From the NCBI GenBank assembly GCA_019321725.1, contig CM033110.1, positions 372,001-436,000 on the forward strand: a DNA stretch of 64,000 bases. The letters are read 5' to 3'. The DNA comes from Paulownia fortunei (lineage: Eukaryota > Streptophyta > Magnoliopsida > Lamiales > Paulowniaceae). Position numbers and translations under genes: made by a program. This document shows, one piece after another, positions 12,245 to 23,510 of this stretch. The number at the start of each line of letters is the position of its first letter. The first letter of the stretch is position 1. The notes under the pieces are model-generated. The model did no database searches, was not told the DNA's origin, and worked only from the letters and a program-made list of their open reading frames with translations.

Positions 12245-12438
12245 AACGCCCCAAAGAAAAAGGATAGATTTAAGACATCTCTAGACCAAATCCAAAGTCC
12301 CATCTGATTAAAATAAACAAAATTAGTTGTCCCAAATGAAAAAGACAATATATAAGAAGATGGAGTTGCGTTAGGAAAAAAGGCAAAAAGAGGTGAACAA
12401 CTCGAATATACATTCCATATTATACATACATATTATAT

Positions 12439-12484
<46 letters not shown>
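12439..12484. repeat. Compound (TA)n(TG)n microsatellite in the HMA core promoter
   Basis: About ten TA units followed by about twelve TG units end 40 bases before the HMA ATG at 12525. No separate TATA box is visible closer to the gene, so the TA half may act as the TATA element. The length of this tract is likely to vary between individuals. Confidence 0.8.
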
Positions 12485-12524
12485 ATTTGAGAATATATAT
12501 CTAAAGAGAGAAGGAAGTTTTACA

Positions 12525-13992
12525 ATGGTGCAAAAGACAGTGTTGAAGGTTGAGATATCATGCCATAAATGCAAGACAAAGCTCCTCAAAGCTGTATCAG
12601 GGTTACAAGGTACTTTGCAAAATTTTACTAATTTCATTACATCTCTTTTTTGTTGTCTGATAATTAAATACTAATACTGTTTTTTTTGTATATTACTGTG
12701 GCTAAATCTTACCCTCATGGGCCACTGATTATGATAGAGAAGAAACAGGCGTATATATGCTATGTTTCAATTCATTTTTATTTTTAATTTTTTGAAAAAA
12801 TTTCGTTGGAAAATTTGTTAGAACGAAAATATGTTTGTGATCAACTGATATTTTATTTTTAAGAAAATGCGTTTTGTTTAATTATTCTCAAATATATAAT
12901 GGATAATATTTTTTTAAAATAGGAAGTTTAGGGGATGTTAGGTTTTCTTTTCAGGGATAATTTTCATTTCTACTATTTTCAGCGGAGTTTTATTGGTTTT
13001 CGTGAAAGATTGAAAATATGTTTGGATAATTATTTTTAGATAGGAAATTTATAGAGTTGGGTATGAAATTATGTTTGATTTATTATTTTCAATGGAATCA
13101 TTTTCAAATTATATGTATATAATATTAAATGATTTGATAGTGGTAGGGTCCATAATTAATATTTTATGTGAGTTAGATATTTTAGTGTAATAAATTTTAA
13201 GTGATGAGTCCTACAATAATGATGTAGTTGATAATAAAATATGTTAAAATGAGTTAGTGGGTAGTTGTGGGTCCCATATTATTAATGTAGATAGTAATAA
13301 AAAATATTAACGAGAGAGTGTGTAGTTGTAGGGAGAAATGAGTTGATTGAAAAGGAAAGATTGATTGATATTATGTAAGAATATGTTTGAAAATTAGGGG
13401 AATATAGTTGGAAAGTATTTTGAGTGGGAAAATTAGAAAATAAAATAGGTTATTTTTAATGAGATTGAGTAAAACAAACATGATTTATGCATTTAAAATA
13501 GTAAAAAGTGAAAAAAAATTCAGTAAAAAGAAAAACAAACATGCCCTTAGTTTTGGAAATGTACGTTCAGCTGTGTTTGTCCGATTTGTCTTTTCATGCC
13601 GATCTAGTATAAGAGCACGGCATAGAAGAAGAGGTGAACGAGTTCCGACCTATAAAAGAGTTCAACTATGGTTCTTGAAGTTCAAGACTGATAAACTACT
13701 CAATTGAGGAAATGAGGGGTCGGAACTCAAACTCACTACAGATCTTGGGACATAGGGAGATCCGAAGAAGGCAACATTAAGAAAAGTCTTGCTTTAAATG
13801 GGTTTTTTTTTTCCTGTTTCAGGTGTTGATAAAGTGGAAGTAGATGGAGAAAAGGGAACATTAAGTGTAACAGGTGATGCAGATCCATATGAAATAATAG
13901 TGAAAGTAAGGAAAGCTGGAAAATTTGCTGACGTGGTGAGTGTTGGGCCTCCTCCAGCCCCTCAGAAACAGGATGCACAGAAAAAAGCCTGA
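12525..13992 (+). CDS. Small heavy-metal-associated (HMA) domain protein
   Basis: Two exons, 12525-12609 and 13823-13992, joined in phase 1, give an 84-aa protein. The donor is caag|gtac and the acceptor is gtttcag|gtgt. The fold reads as one HMA domain (beta-alpha-beta-beta-alpha-beta): MVQKTVLKVEI, the metal-loop CHKC at residues 13-16, helix KLLKAVSGLQG, then VDKVEVDGEKGTLSVTGDADP and the final helix/strand. Plant relatives (HPP/HIPP proteins) bind metal ions through CxxC or act as chaperones, and some are pathogen-effector targets. The tail PPPAPQKQDAQKKA has no C-terminal CaaX box, so this member should not be isoprenylated. The first loop residue before CHKC is Ser, not the usual GMT. 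The 1.2-kb intron carries a Tourist-like MITE. The family is secure; metal and partner are unknown. Confidence 0.9.
12931..13546. mobile_element. Tourist-like MITE inside the HMA intron
   Basis: The left end ggggatgttaggttttc and the reverse complement of the right end, gggcatgtttgtttttc, form an imperfect terminal inverted repeat. The 616-bp unit is flanked by TTA at 12928-12930 and 13547-13549, the 3-bp target duplication of PIF/Harbinger-derived Tourist elements. It has no coding capacity. A 3-bp duplication is weak evidence alone, but it agrees exactly with the inverted-repeat ends. Confidence 0.6.
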
Positions 13993-15504
13993 GGAAAATA
14001 AGCCGGCCCAGAAAAGCCCAGGCCCAGGACCAGATTCACGAACCCATCTCCTGCCCCATTTGTGAGAGAATTTTAGTCATTTCCATGACCCTAGCCCATT
14101 AGGATTGATCTTGCTATACTTGTGATAAGTTCATGACCAAATATATTCTGATAGGAAAATTTGGTTGGAATCGAGTTTAATTGAATTTCAACCAAATACA
14201 TAATAAATAAATAAATTATACTTGGATGTAACTGAATTTAATTTGGACAATAATTTTTTGGAGCTCTCAAAAAAAACAAGAATGCCCTTGTGAGACTTTT
14301 TACTCATAGTGAATAGTTGAATACTGTTCTAAAAGGCTTCATCGTAGATACCAATGAAGTCAATTGTCCTCAAGTGCTAATGGTCTAAAATGCTATATTA
14401 GTTTCATTTTCAAACTCATTTTATTTTTAAATTTTTTAGAATTGGAAATATTTTTATTAAATTTTTATATAAAATAAAGATATATTTGATTTAATTATAT
14501 TTATATATTGATTATATAGATTTAAAAATAAAAATATATTTATTTTATATATTTTTATATGAAAAATATAAAATATTAATAAATTTGATAGAAAAGTAAT
14601 AGCCTTATAAAAAGATTTAAAAGTACCTTTGTGCATGACTGCATTCAATGATTTTATGTTGTTGATACTTTAATGATAACTCACTTGTAGTGGTGACTGT
14701 TTCCAAGGAGAGAAACCACTTGGTGATACTTTAATACTCTTTTCATGACAGAGACACATATATGGTTTTTGCTTGTTAACTAATTGGCTATAAGATTCAA
14801 TTATCATCCATTAGAGTTAATGATAAACAAGTACTTGAATATTCAAATTTGGTATATTTTATTATAATTAATATTTTATTTACTATTGTAATTAAAAATT
14901 CAAATTGATATATGAGATGGGATTTGAATCCTTTTATTACATTATTGGATGAAACACATCAAGAAGGTTGAAATTTTTACAATTGACATTGGATGATGTG
15001 TCAATTGTAAAATATTCAATCTCTTTTTTATTGATGAATTTAAATTTAAGGTTTTTAAATTCATAATAATAAATTAATTGAATTTGTTTGGATATTCTCA
15101 CGAAATAATGAATTTTAAATCATTTTTGAACTATTTTTTGAATCATTTATCTTACACGGAGTAATTTGAAATTTTTCCCTTAAATCCTCCTTTTAAATTC
15201 AAATCATTCCATTAAAATACAACTTTAACAAATTTCTTGGTCCAGGTCAAGGGAAGCTATTAAAAGTTACTGAGTATTTTTAAAATTAATTTGTCAAGCT
15301 TTAAATTGGTTCAAATTTCAAATTCAATGGACAAATAAAAATACACAAAAATGAGAGGAAAGAAAAAAATGGAATGAAATAAGCCGAGTTGTTCTAAGTT
15401 TGACAAATCATCATGCGACATTTAGATACAATAAGTTTGTTGACAACTATTTATTACATTCTTATTATGTGAAAATGACTAACTCATTTTATTAAAAAGA
15501 TCAA
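13993..15504. other. HMA 3' flank and gene-free intergenic stretch
   Basis: The first 200 bases contain several AATAAA-like signals (aataaataaataaa near 14205), which probably serve the HMA gene. Beyond that the sequence is A+T-rich with no credible reading frame on either strand. The 63-codon minus-strand frame at 14457-14648 is low-complexity I/L/N/K and looks random. Confidence 0.6.
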
Positions 15505-16650
15505 AATACAACAATATTCTTTGAACTTGATTTTAAGCCGCATTTATCCCCTTAAACTTGACATTTGTTCCTTGAATTTAAATTTTTTGAATAAAATTTC
15601 CCTTAATAAAATAAATTTATATAATATTTGGTATATTTTGATTATTTATACCTCAATTTTAATTTCAGATTCTTTATTAGTTCGAAAAATATATTTTAAA
15701 TTATATATTTTTTAAAAATAGCAACTTAAGTAATTAAATTTTAAATTACTATAGTAATAAATGAGTATAATAAATATTCAAAAAGATTAAGCATGAAATT
15801 TATTTTGATTATTAAATTAAAATAAAGTATTAACTATTTAATCTGAATGAATTTTAAATTCTTTTGGATAAAAATAAATAAGTATATTTTCGTATACTTT
15901 TTTTAGAGATATATATTTAAATTATTTATAATTTATATTTTTAATTTAATGATATATGTAACATTTTACTATGAAAGGGAAAATAATATATATTTTTTGT
16001 AATATTTAGATATCTTTAATAATTTTTGCTCAAATAGTAAGATTTAGTACTCAAAAGATTACAGTAGAACTAATTGGATATATTTTTAATTTATTTCATG
16101 AATCATATCGAATATTTATTAAAGAAGATGATTTACTACGCTACGTTTTCGACTAAGAATTATGTCCAAGAAAAAAATGGAAAAATAAAGGAGAAGTATA
16201 ATATATATATATATATATATATATGTGCACATTAAATTTACAAAAATGTCCTTATTCATCTTTATTTAAAAGAGTTTAAAATTTATTTAGATAAAATAGT
16301 TAATACTTTATTTTGAATTCAAATAATCAAAATATTACTTTTATTTTAATATTTTATGTATTTATTATACTCAATTATTACTTTAATTTTTTAAAATTTG
16401 AATTACTTAAGTTACAAATTACTTTTAAAAAAATATAATTTAAAATATTAATGAATAAAGAATTTAAAATTAAAATTAAGGTATAAATATTCAAAATATA
16501 CTAAAAACTACATAAATTGATTTTATTAAGGGAAATTTTTCCCAAACAATAAATTCAAATTTGATTTAGAAGGGTAAATATTACCTTGGTAAGTTGAAGG
16601 AGGAAATACAACCTAAAGTCAAAGTTTAGGGGATGTTAACTAATAAATTA
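15505..16650. repeat. Long foldback repeat (two ~390-bp inverted arms)
   Basis: The segment 15505-15900 is largely the reverse complement of about 16250-16650. Matching landmarks include tttcccttaataaaat (left) against attttattaagggaaa (right), gtatattttgattatttatacctcaatttt against its complement near 16470-16510, cttaagtaatt against aattacttaagt, and aaataaagtattaactattt against aaatagttaatactttattt. About 350 bases of unrelated A+T-rich sequence, including an (AT)n run at 16200, lie between the arms. Long terminal inverted repeats without coding suggest a foldback or MULE-type non-autonomous element. I could not fix a target-site duplication. Confidence 0.65.
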
Positions 16651-17196
16651 ATTCAAATTTCCTCCCAAAATAGATGCAGAATATTACATAAGGTTACTCC
16701 AATCAAAGATTGTAGCTATTTCCTGCAACCTCACCAAATGTGAGACAAATGCAGTCACCTTGTTCTACAATCGATATTTATTTCAACAAATTATTTTTCA
16801 TTTAATTTGTTGGGTCGTAAGATTGCGAAATTTCAACTTCTGCCCAACAACTTTTTTAATTTCAAGTAGAAAATTATGACTTATAATAAAAATACCTCTT
16901 TTATACTATCAAAAACGACAACTTTTAAAAAATTAATTTTAATTTGTGTATTCACAATATTGCGATATTTCAACTGCGCCTAGCAACTCTTTTTTAATTT
17001 CTTAGTAGAAAATTGTGATTGATAATAAAATGATTTTCTTAACTAAGCGTGTTTGACTTAGCACGTTATATTTATCTTAGTTACCTTATCAAGAAAATGC
17101 ACATTTTACTTACTATGACTTCAAATTCAGCCAAACAACTAGCAACAAAGTAAGCCAACATCATGAAAGCATAGCTTCTACTTAAGGGCAGACTAG

Positions 17197-17310
17197 GAAA
17201 TCCAAGTTTGGCTAGTTTTGGAGGCTTATCCGATGAAATCCAAGATTGGCTAGTTTTGGAGGCTTATCCGTAGAAATCCAAGATTGGCTAGTTTTGGAGG
17301 CTTATCCAGA
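17197..17310. repeat. 38-bp tandem repeat, three copies
   Basis: Three units start at 17197, 17235 and 17273, each gaaatccaag.ttggctagt followed by tttggaggcttatcc. They are nearly identical, differing mainly at the junction bases, so the expansion is recent. The block is non-coding. Confidence 0.9.
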
Positions 17311-19871
17311 GATGGCAAAATAGGGTGGCAGCTAGGGAAGGTTGGAATCACTACTTTGTCCGAACGAATCTTTTAAATACTATATTCGGTATAAATTCTG
17401 GATGAATTACATATCACATTTCGGGCCCACAATGTGGAGGTTCGTGAACTAGATCTGGTATAAAAAGTTCTGTTAGCAACTATTTCGCACTCGTCTTATC
17501 TTTACAAAAATGATAAATTCAATTTGTTAGAAAAATTCTCACACAATTAATATAGGATACCACATTACACCATGGTGGAACTACGGTGTACTGACAAAAA
17601 TCCCTTGAGTAGATAGTTTTTAACATTGTGGGTTAAAACATATAAGTCATATACATAAAAAAACAATGAGGTCTATTGTTAAAAATAGCATACACATGCT
17701 ATAAGATATTAGAGAGAGGATGCCATTTGTCCATTCAAAAACTTGGCCAAAAAGGGTGCAAAAACAAGAGCAATCCTTTGGTGAAAAAATATGTAAGATT
17801 CGCCTAGCGGCCTATAGCATTTGCTCCGTGCAGATATAAAGTATTGTGGCCTTTAAAAGACAATCTTAACTTTTTCTTTGTTTTGTTGTGTTGTTCTCTT
17901 TTTTGTTTTGTTTTATTTAACCAAATTAATTAGTTTACCAAATTTGTGACATTTCAATTAATATTATATTATTAGTTAGAATATGAATAAAGATGGACAA
18001 CGAAAATTAAAATTGAGATCAATAATTTTATTCGAATATCAAATATCTTATTTATTGTAGTCACGTCCATAGAGAAAAAACAATCTACTATCAATAAATG
18101 ATTTATTTAATATAATACTTGAACTTATAAAATAAAACTAAAAACTTCATGATTATTTTGATGTCGTTCTTGTATTAATATTTTATTGGTGGACTTGTTC
18201 GTAGGATTTTCGATTTTGAATTTGTCTTGTAACGATCGCTATCAAACAGGCTGCACTTCATCTTAATGTTTTCAATGAAAATCCACAACTTATTACTTAT
18301 AAAGATTTGTGTCTTTTATATATACAAACTTTAAAAGTTGATTGCTAATCAACTAAAAAAAAAGTTATCTAGCATAAGCTCCATCTTGGATGTAATATGG
18401 TAAGTTTTATAATGTTTGATTCATCGGATAAGACAAGTGCAAGATGTCAAATCATTCCTCCAATTAATCATAAATTTATTTGGAGATATATTGAAAATTT
18501 ATTTTCATAAATTCTCCAAACTTATCCCTAAGGCATGATTGGCTAGGTAGGAATTGAATGAATTTATGAATGAAATAATAACAGAAATTGAATGATAATA
18601 GGAATGGAGTAATATACGTATATTAATTCTTATACTTGTTATGTATGAGGAATGAGAAAGGAATAAAATTATCATTTCTTGTTTGATTCTAATCTCATGA
18701 TTGATAATTAGAAATAAGGAATATGAATTGAATAAAATAGTTTTAAATACCAAATATTCTTAGTATAAAATTATAAAATTATTATTCTTTTGATGGATGG
18801 TAAACAATATATATATATAATATAAATAAAACATTACACAAATATATTTTTAAAAAAAATACAAAATATCGATAAATGGGTCTCGGAGCAAGTCTGAAAT
18901 TTTAATTTTTTTAAACTTGGTAGAAACTGAATATGACCCGTTAAAATATTACACATATATTTTATATTTATAATGTATGTATTTATTGATATAAATTTAT
19001 ATGTGTGTATATATATATAATTATGCATGTTACATATATACTGAAATAAATATAATACTCTTATAATAATTATTTAAAATTAATGAGTAGTTTATGCTAA
19101 TAGTGTAAAAGCAATAAATATATTTAAAAAATTTAATTTTTTAAATAATTAAAATAGAAATAATTATTTTTTATTAATAATATTATTTTCTCATATATAG
19201 AAATTTCAAGTTTATAAAAATTTTAATGAATCGAGTTTCGAATATTTTTTTTTATTTAAAAGGATAATTTTATCAAAAACTAATATAATTTCATTCCTAA
19301 CTGATGGGAAATAGTTAAAGCCATGGACGAAAAAGAAAATGACTAATCCATATTTTTTTAAATTATGATTCATATGAAAATGGATATTCTTAACTCAAAA
19401 TTATATTAATCGTATGAATGAAAATGAATTTGGAAATGTTCATTCCATTCCTACTTCACTCCCGCATACCAATCATATATAATAAATTTATCCAATCTAA
19501 AATGAAACAAATATACAAGACTTAGTCTTGCATTAAAACTCACATTAAAATCATGAAAAACTCAACTTGCTATTTTTAGAAAACCCAATAAAATTAAATT
19601 TTATTTTGCAAAGTATAAAAAAAAAAAAAAAAAAAAAGTCACAGACTTAAAATAAAAAATTAAGTCGCGGACTTAGCACGATAACAATAAAGAAGTGAAT
19701 TCAACATTTACTTAAGAACACGACGACGACAATTTTATCTCATTTAAGCTAGCCTGTGCTTTCATGAACCAAACTGCATCGAGACGACCTTATCAGCAAT
19801 TGTTGTTCATCGACAATATTTTTACTTCGTTTTACTCTCTACTTTCGATCTAAAATCCATATTAAGGGAAA
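17311..19871. other. Gene-free stretch upstream of the first Tm-1-like gene
   Basis: No conserved coding is visible. It contains a MITE candidate (18532-19476), an AT run near 18810, a poly-A run at 19618-19637 and the short upstream region of the gene at 19872. No obvious TATA box is found within 100 bases of that start codon. Confidence 0.55.
18532..19476. mobile_element. MITE candidate with gattgg/ccaatc ends
   Basis: The left end reads ggcatgattggctaggtagg with aattgaatgaa further in. The right end reads ttcattccattcctacttc and then gcataccaatcat, which pairs imperfectly with the left. The left end is preceded by TAA, but the right end lacks a matching clean boundary, so the limits are approximate. 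No coding is seen. It resembles Tourist/hAT-like plant MITEs only at the ends. Confidence 0.35.
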
Positions 19872-22194
19872 ATGGCCAAAAAAGAGAATGATACCCTGGA
19901 AGTTTTCTGTGTTGGAACTGCTGATACAAAGCTTCAAGAACTTCAATTCCTCTCCGAGTCCGTTCAGTCCAATCTCCACAAGTTTTCCAGTAACTCTTCC
20001 TCAAAGGTGGTTAAAGTTTGTGTAACTTTTTCATGCTCTCTTTTCTTGATCATTCAATACTACAAAACACTGAATTCATCTGTAACCAATGATTTTTCAT
20101 CTGTCCAGGTAGACTTGTCTGATGTACATGTTTCAGTGTAATAGTATGCTAGTGATGATTGTTCCTAGTAACTTTCTTAGAACACATAGTTTAATTCACA
20201 ATATGGTGCTTCACTGTGGAATTTACTTTGATCTTACTGAATGCTTTAGTTATGAAGAAAGCTGAAAGATATGTGGGATTATGATGTACTTGTGGGCAGG
20301 TGGTGGTGACTGTGGTTGATGTATCGGCTGGTCCAAAAGAAGTGATGAGCTGTGGGGATTTCAATTTCATACCAAGAAAGGATGTCTTGTCTTGCTCTTT
20401 CGGACAATGCAGCACCCTGCTTCCAGATGATAGAGGGAAAGCTGTTGCAGTCATGAACAAAGCGCTTGAAAGTTTCCTTAGAAGAGCTCATGGTGATGGA
20501 GTTCTTGCTGGAGTTATCGGGCTTGGGGGCACTGGAGGGACATCTTTAATGTCATCCGCTTTTAGGTCCCTCCCTATTGGAGTCCCAAAGGTTATCGTAT
20601 CGACTGTGGCTAGTGGGCAGACTGTGCACTATGTTGGAACCTCAGATTTGGTGTTAATTCCATCGGTGGTTGATATTTGTGGGATTAACAATGTGAGTAG
20701 AATAGTGCTGTCTAATGCTGCCGCTGCTTTTGCTGGAATGGTGATTGGCAGGTCAACAGTTTCCCATGCCTCAGCTGGTGATCAGAGTGAGAAGCTTACA
20801 GTTGGTATAACTATGTATGGGGTTACTACTCCTTGTGTTAATGCTGTTAAAGAAAGATTGGCTCAAGAAGGTTACGAGACCTTGGTTTTCCATGCCACTG
20901 GGATCGGAGGAAAGGCTATGGAGGGTCTTGTTAGAGAAGGACTAATACAGGTACATGAGATGTTCTAGTTTGTAATAACAAATGGTTAACTTGATTACTT
21001 AATTGCATGCTGTATTTGTTGTGCTGATGCAAGTTTTGGGCTTTCCAGATTTTGGCTTTGACTGTAAGGCCAGAAATATGCAGTATGAGACTGTTCCGTA
21101 ATACGCATATCTTCAGAAAGCATCAAATGTTTGAACAGAAAATTAACTTGATTTGCTTCTTCCATTGATCAGAAAGTCTGTCATATATCGGACCTCCTAT
21201 ATCAAATTTAGCTGATTGTATGGATTCTTGAAGATGTTTGTTTTGTTTCATTATTCAAACCTGTTTAAGGGAATTGAATCTGATGACATCTGCTCCAAAA
21301 GTAAGGGAACAACAATAAAAACTTGTATTAGGCTAGAATTCTTGATTCTTCTTAGCTGCAAGCCAAGTATGATGACCAGCTATTTTATATCTGTGAAACT
21401 ATGAAAAAGTTCTCTGCCTTTTGTTTATTTATGGATCAGGGCTAATATTTTTCTCTTCTCATTCTGGTTTTTATAGGGTGTTTTGGATATTACAACAACT
21501 GAGGTTGCTGATTACATTGTTGGAGGAATCATGGCGTGTGACAGTTCCCGCTTTGATGCCATATTAGAGAAGAAGATACCTCTAGTTCTAAGTGTAGGAG
21601 CATTGGATATAGTGACTTTAGGACCTAAATTCACCATACCCTCTAATTTTCAGCAAAGAAAGATTCATCAACACAATGAACAGGTCATAATTTTTCTATT
21701 TCTATTTCCCTGATGTTTCAAGAATGATGTTAACAGCACATGAATTAACCAGAGTGGGGTTATGTCCCATATAGATAACAGCAATGCGAACTACAGTGGA
21801 TGAGAACATGAAGTTTGCGGCATTTATAGCAGACAAGTTAAACAAGTCATCATCAAAGGTTTGTGTTTGCCTTCCCAAGATGGGCATCTCTGCTATGGAT
21901 GCCCCAGGCAAGGTGTTCTATGATCCCGATGCCACCGGTGTTCTTATAGAGCAACTGCAGAGCCTAATCAAAACAAACGAACATCGTCAGGTCCCAATGC
22001 AACATATCCCTGTTTCATTACATATGATTGTTATATTTTCTTGAATCCCATGTTAGCTACACAATCATTTGTTCACCATCTATATTTTCCTTAACCATGA
22101 ATAGGTTAAAGTTTTTCAGAATCATATCAATGACCTGGAGTTTGCGAATGCGCTGGTGGACTCATTCTTGGAGATCTCTACCAACCTGAGTTGA
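19872..22194 (+). CDS. Tm-1-like protein, N-terminal domain only (432 aa)
   Basis: Five exons: 19872-20006, 20300-20950, 21477-21683, 21775-21990 and 22105-22194. All junctions are GT-AG and in phase 0. Exons 1, 3 and 4 have exactly the same lengths as in the paralogue at 28181. The 432-aa product matches the UPF0261 domain of tomato Tm-1 throughout: [13 protein letters not shown] at the start, [80 protein letters not shown] and DSFLEIS near the end. Tomato Tm-1 binds tobamovirus replication proteins and blocks RNA replication complex formation; as I recall, its first ~431 residues are the inhibitory domain. A TGA at 22192-22194 removes the TIM-barrel half. Decayed exon-5 sequence follows the stop, so the short form derives from a full-length ancestor. 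Whether it is expressed is unknown. Confidence 0.85.
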
Positions 22195-22262
22195 GTTAAC
22201 TTCCCAGAGCATTGGAACCATTTCAGGCTTCTTGAATGCAAGTTCAAATTGCCGCCCTCTTG
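22195..22262 (+). pseudogene. Decayed remainder of exon 5 of the Tm-1-like gene
   Basis: After the stop, the bases ttcccagagcat, ccatttca and the run ending ttgaatgcaag correspond to tttccagagcat, cccatttca and cccgatgcaaa in the paralogue's exon 5 (30945-31005). Relative to that exon, about 65 bases are missing just before this point and the frame is lost. No C-terminal-domain exon is recognisable further downstream, up to about 28 kb. Confidence 0.55.
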
Positions 22263-22639
22263 CGGCCTGCAATGGATTTATATTAGAGGGAATAAGTTAC
22301 ACTTGAAGTGTATGCAATCCTTGCAGATAAATAAGAATGAGTTGGTGAAATTAGTTTCAATTTCACTAGAATATCCAACTAATGTACCATTTTGCTTTTG
22401 TGATAGCAACAAAAATTGTTGCATAACCATAGAAATTTAGTATTATACTTTTTTTATGAACTTTTTGTGTAAGTTGTTCTAAATTGAATTTGAGTCTTGT
22501 ACTGGATAAGACTCAACTCCAACAAACAAATAAAATTATTTTCTTTATTGTCGACCTCCTTTTACTTGTAGGAGTGTGTAATACAATTTTTGTTATTTGA
22601 AAAAATTAATAAATAAAATAATAGCACAAATGAAATCTC

Positions 22640-23510
22640 GTTGAATTTGAGGGGAAAAAAAAGTACAATCTTTTTGGATCATTTGATTTTTCTTTTCAAA
22701 ATCAAAAATTTTTGGAATTTGAATTTTTGAAGGTAAAATCGCTGATTTGATCTCCTTCAAATTTGATTTCGTCTTTCAATAACATTGATTTAAGAGTTCA
22801 TTATCTTAATCTCGAATTAAACATTACAATTTCAAAACATCGACTTCTTGGATTTGAACATTTGTTGGCGGAACCAATCATCCGATTTCCTTCAAGATTG
22901 ATTTGATCTCCACTAACATTAATTTGAGGATTTAATACCTTAATCTTGAATTAAACGTTGTTATTTGAGTAGATTCCGCGATAAATATCTTGAACATCAT
23001 GAATCCTTGAATTTGATTGCATTTGATTTAAAGAATTTCCTTCAACACCTTTCTTGTTTTAACTTTTACTTGGCAATTTATGTTATTGTGTTTAATTCCG
23101 TATAAATGGTCTCTATTTATACTTATAGGACATGGGTTCTTGGATAAGTCATGTGATAAAGTGACATGATTTGATTGTCCCTTCATGATTTTATTGATAT
23201 CAGAAAATATGATTTAAATTTAATTTATGTTGATATTCACTTTCATAATTTACAAGATAAATCTTGATTTAAAAAAAATTAAGATTTGGCGCTTGACGAC
23301 GTAAGATTCACCAATAATATATATATTATAATATCAATTAATTAATTATTTACTTTAGAAATTAAATTTGATTAAATTTTCAATACAGATAAAAAATATT
23401 AAATTCATATTCAATATATTATTTTACATGTGTCATCATTTAATTAATATAAATTTTATTTGTTTTGCTAGTGTATCGTGGATTTGTTGATTATGTTATG
23501 CGGGAGTCCT
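22640..23510. repeat. Diverged ~138-bp direct repeat in possible LTR-like sequence
   Basis: Two consecutive segments (about 22735-22870 and 22873-23010) share ctccttcaaatttgattt/tccttcaagattgattt, aacattgatttaag/aacattaatttgag, cttaatct.gaattaaac and cttgg/cttga...ttgaac in order. Downstream the phrase ggtctctatttatactt resembles sequence often seen in plant LTRs. No primer-binding site, gag or pol is visible, so a solo or truncated LTR is only a possibility. Confidence 0.35.

Noticed and set aside
12021..12307. Overlapping plus-strand frames before the HMA gene
   Set aside because: They lie in the duplicated flank; the matching block in copy D is not conserved as coding.
13736..13978. 80-codon minus-strand frame
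   Set aside because: Antisense to HMA exon 2 and intron; Leu/His-rich with no motif.
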